From: an uncultured Erythrobacter sp.
Lineage (GTDB): Bacteria > Pseudomonadota > Alphaproteobacteria > Sphingomonadales > Sphingomonadaceae
Reading direction: 5' to 3'
Length of the DNA: 6,245 bases
Assembly: GCA_947258465.1 (NCBI GenBank)
Contig: CAMYIQ010000194.1
Location: 1-6,245, forward strand
Each line of letters opens with the position of its first letter. The stretch's first letter is position 1. The notes under the pieces were generated by a model. The model ran no database searches and was not told the DNA's origin. It was given only the letters and a program-made list of their open reading frames with translations. The translations under genes and the position numbers were made by a program. This document shows positions 5,274 through 6,245 of the stretch, in pieces.

Positions 5274-6245
5274 ATGAAGACTTTCGCCGCCGCCATCGCG
5301 CTTGCCGTGGCGCTACCCGCCGTCCCGCTCGCCGCGCAGGAACAGACCGAGGCTCCGGCCAGCCCGGAATGGGTCGAAACCAGCAATGCCTACACGCAGA
5401 AGCTGATCGAATTCGAAGCCAGCATCTTTCCGACGAGCGCCAGTTTCGCAGGCTACGAGCAATATGACGGCCTGGTGAACGACATGGCGCTCGACCGCGA
5501 CGACCGCTATCTCGCCGGTGCCCGCGCGCTGCGGGCCGAATTCGCCGCCGCCATGGCGAGCGAGAGCAATCTCTACGTGAAGCAGGACCTGCAGATCCTG
5601 ATCGATGCGCTCGACCGGCGCATCGAAGGCACCCAACTGAACCGGCGCTATATGCTCGAATTCGCGGAAGTGCCGCAAAGCATGTTCCAGACCATCGGGT
5701 CGCTGCTGTCCGAACAGACCGCTCCCAATCGCCGCGCGAAAGCGTTGGAACTGCTGCAGCGCTACACCGGCACCTGGCCGGATACCGAGCCGATGACCGA
5801 ATTGGCCAAGCGCCGCTTCGAAGCCAGCCGCGGCGAAGGCAAGATGGGGCCTTATGTGGTCGAGGTACGCGAATCGGTAGGCAAGATCCCGACCTTCGCC
5901 AGCGGCATTCGCGAGTTGTTCGGCAAATATGAGATCGCAGGTGCCGACGAAGCGCTCGACGCGATGGACGCGCAGTTCGCCGACTATGCGAGCTGGACCG
6001 AAGAGGTCGTCCTGCCCGCTTCGCGCCAGGATCCGCGCATGCCCGAGGAACTCTATGCTCTCGCGCTCAAGAACTGGGGTATCGACATCGATCCGCGCGA
6101 GGAAATGAGCCGAGCGCGGCGCGGCTTTTACGAAATCCGGGCGCAAATGGAAGCGCTTGCGCCGCAGATCGCGGCCGAGAACGGTTGGGTGGAGACCGAT
6201 TACCGCTCGGTCATGGCAAAGCTGAAAGAGCGCACGATCCCGAAC
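5274..6245 (+). CDS. Secreted DUF885 family protein, 3' truncated by window edge
   Basis: 324 codons are visible without a stop, so the gene continues past the window. It starts with a signal peptide (MKTF, Ala/Leu-rich core, cleavage near AA-QEQ at residue 21), so the protein is probably periplasmic. The mature part is helical, and the segment PEELYALALKNWGIDIDP (257-274) followed by REEMSRARRGFYEIRAQM (275-292) is typical of DUF885, a large family of predicted metallopeptidase-like proteins of about 550-600 residues. The zinc-binding HExxH-type region expected in the C-terminal half lies outside the window, so catalytic competence cannot be judged. The ribosome site GAGGGG is at 5260-5265. 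It lies 80 bases after nrsF on the same strand with an intervening hairpin and no SigF-type motif, so it is probably a separate unit. Codon use matches its neighbours. Confidence 0.85.
   Translation, partial: MKTFAAAIALAVALPAVPLAAQEQTEAPASPEWVETSNAYTQKLIEFEASIFPTSASFAGYEQYDGLVNDMALDRDDRYLAGARALRAEFAAAMASESNLYVKQDLQILIDALDRRIEGTQLNRRYMLEFAEVPQSMFQTIGSLLSEQTAPNRRAKALELLQRYTGTWPDTEPMTELAKRRFEASRGEGKMGPYVVEVRESVGKIPTFASGIRELFGKYEIAGADEALDAMDAQFADYASWTEEVVLPASRQDPRMPEELYALALKNWGIDIDPREEMSRARRGFYEIRAQMEALAPQIAAENGWVETDYRSVMAKLKERTIPN

Noticed and set aside
5313..6146. Long open frame on the minus strand opposite the DUF885 gene
   Set aside because: The plus strand encodes a convincing signal peptide and DUF885 protein over the same bases; the antisense frame is a GC-rich shadow with no recognisable domain.

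Overview
The window is GC-rich, densely coded DNA. It most resembles an alphaproteobacterium, probably Sphingomonadales/Erythrobacteraceae. That placement is inference: it rests on codon bias, a Caulobacter-type SigF/NrsF pair, and secreted S9 and DUF885 peptidases as flanking genes. No RNA genes, IS elements, CRISPR arrays or integration sites were seen, and no gap above 300 bases lacks a gene.

Layout. (1) 1-1050 (+): C-terminal catalytic part of an S9 prolyl-oligopeptidase-like peptidase, cut by the left edge. (2) 975-3014 (-): a three-gene operon read leftwards, encoding a BufA2-type secreted Cys-rich peptide, an MNIO (DUF692) multinuclear-iron enzyme BufB, and its DUF2063 partner BufC. 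The BufC end overlaps the peptidase end tail-to-tail. (3) 3015-3209: a divergent control region. (4) 3210-5193 (+): a four-gene operon encoding a BufA1 (DUF2282) secreted Cys-rich peptide, a DoxX-type membrane protein, a SigF-like ECF sigma factor and its NrsF (DUF1109) membrane anti-sigma factor. (5) 5274-6245 (+): N-terminal half of a secreted DUF885 protein, cut by the right edge.

The core (975-5193) is a compact bufferin locus: ribosomally made, post-translationally modified periplasmic metal-binding peptides together with their own regulator. The intergenic region carries two back-to-back promoter-like elements of the form GTAAC[C/G]-N16-CGAA, one facing each operon. This agrees with the SigF promoter consensus as I recall it from Caulobacter. 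The inferred circuit is as follows: metal stress is sensed by NrsF through membrane cysteines, SigF is released, and both operons plus sigF itself are switched on. BufB/BufC then modify cysteines in both peptides, which are exported by their signal peptides and bind metal (probably copper) in the periplasm.

The notable departure from a one-precursor/one-enzyme layout is that two precursor families (BufA1 and BufA2) share one visible BufB/BufC pair, and that sensor, enzyme and both products lie in about 4.2 kb.
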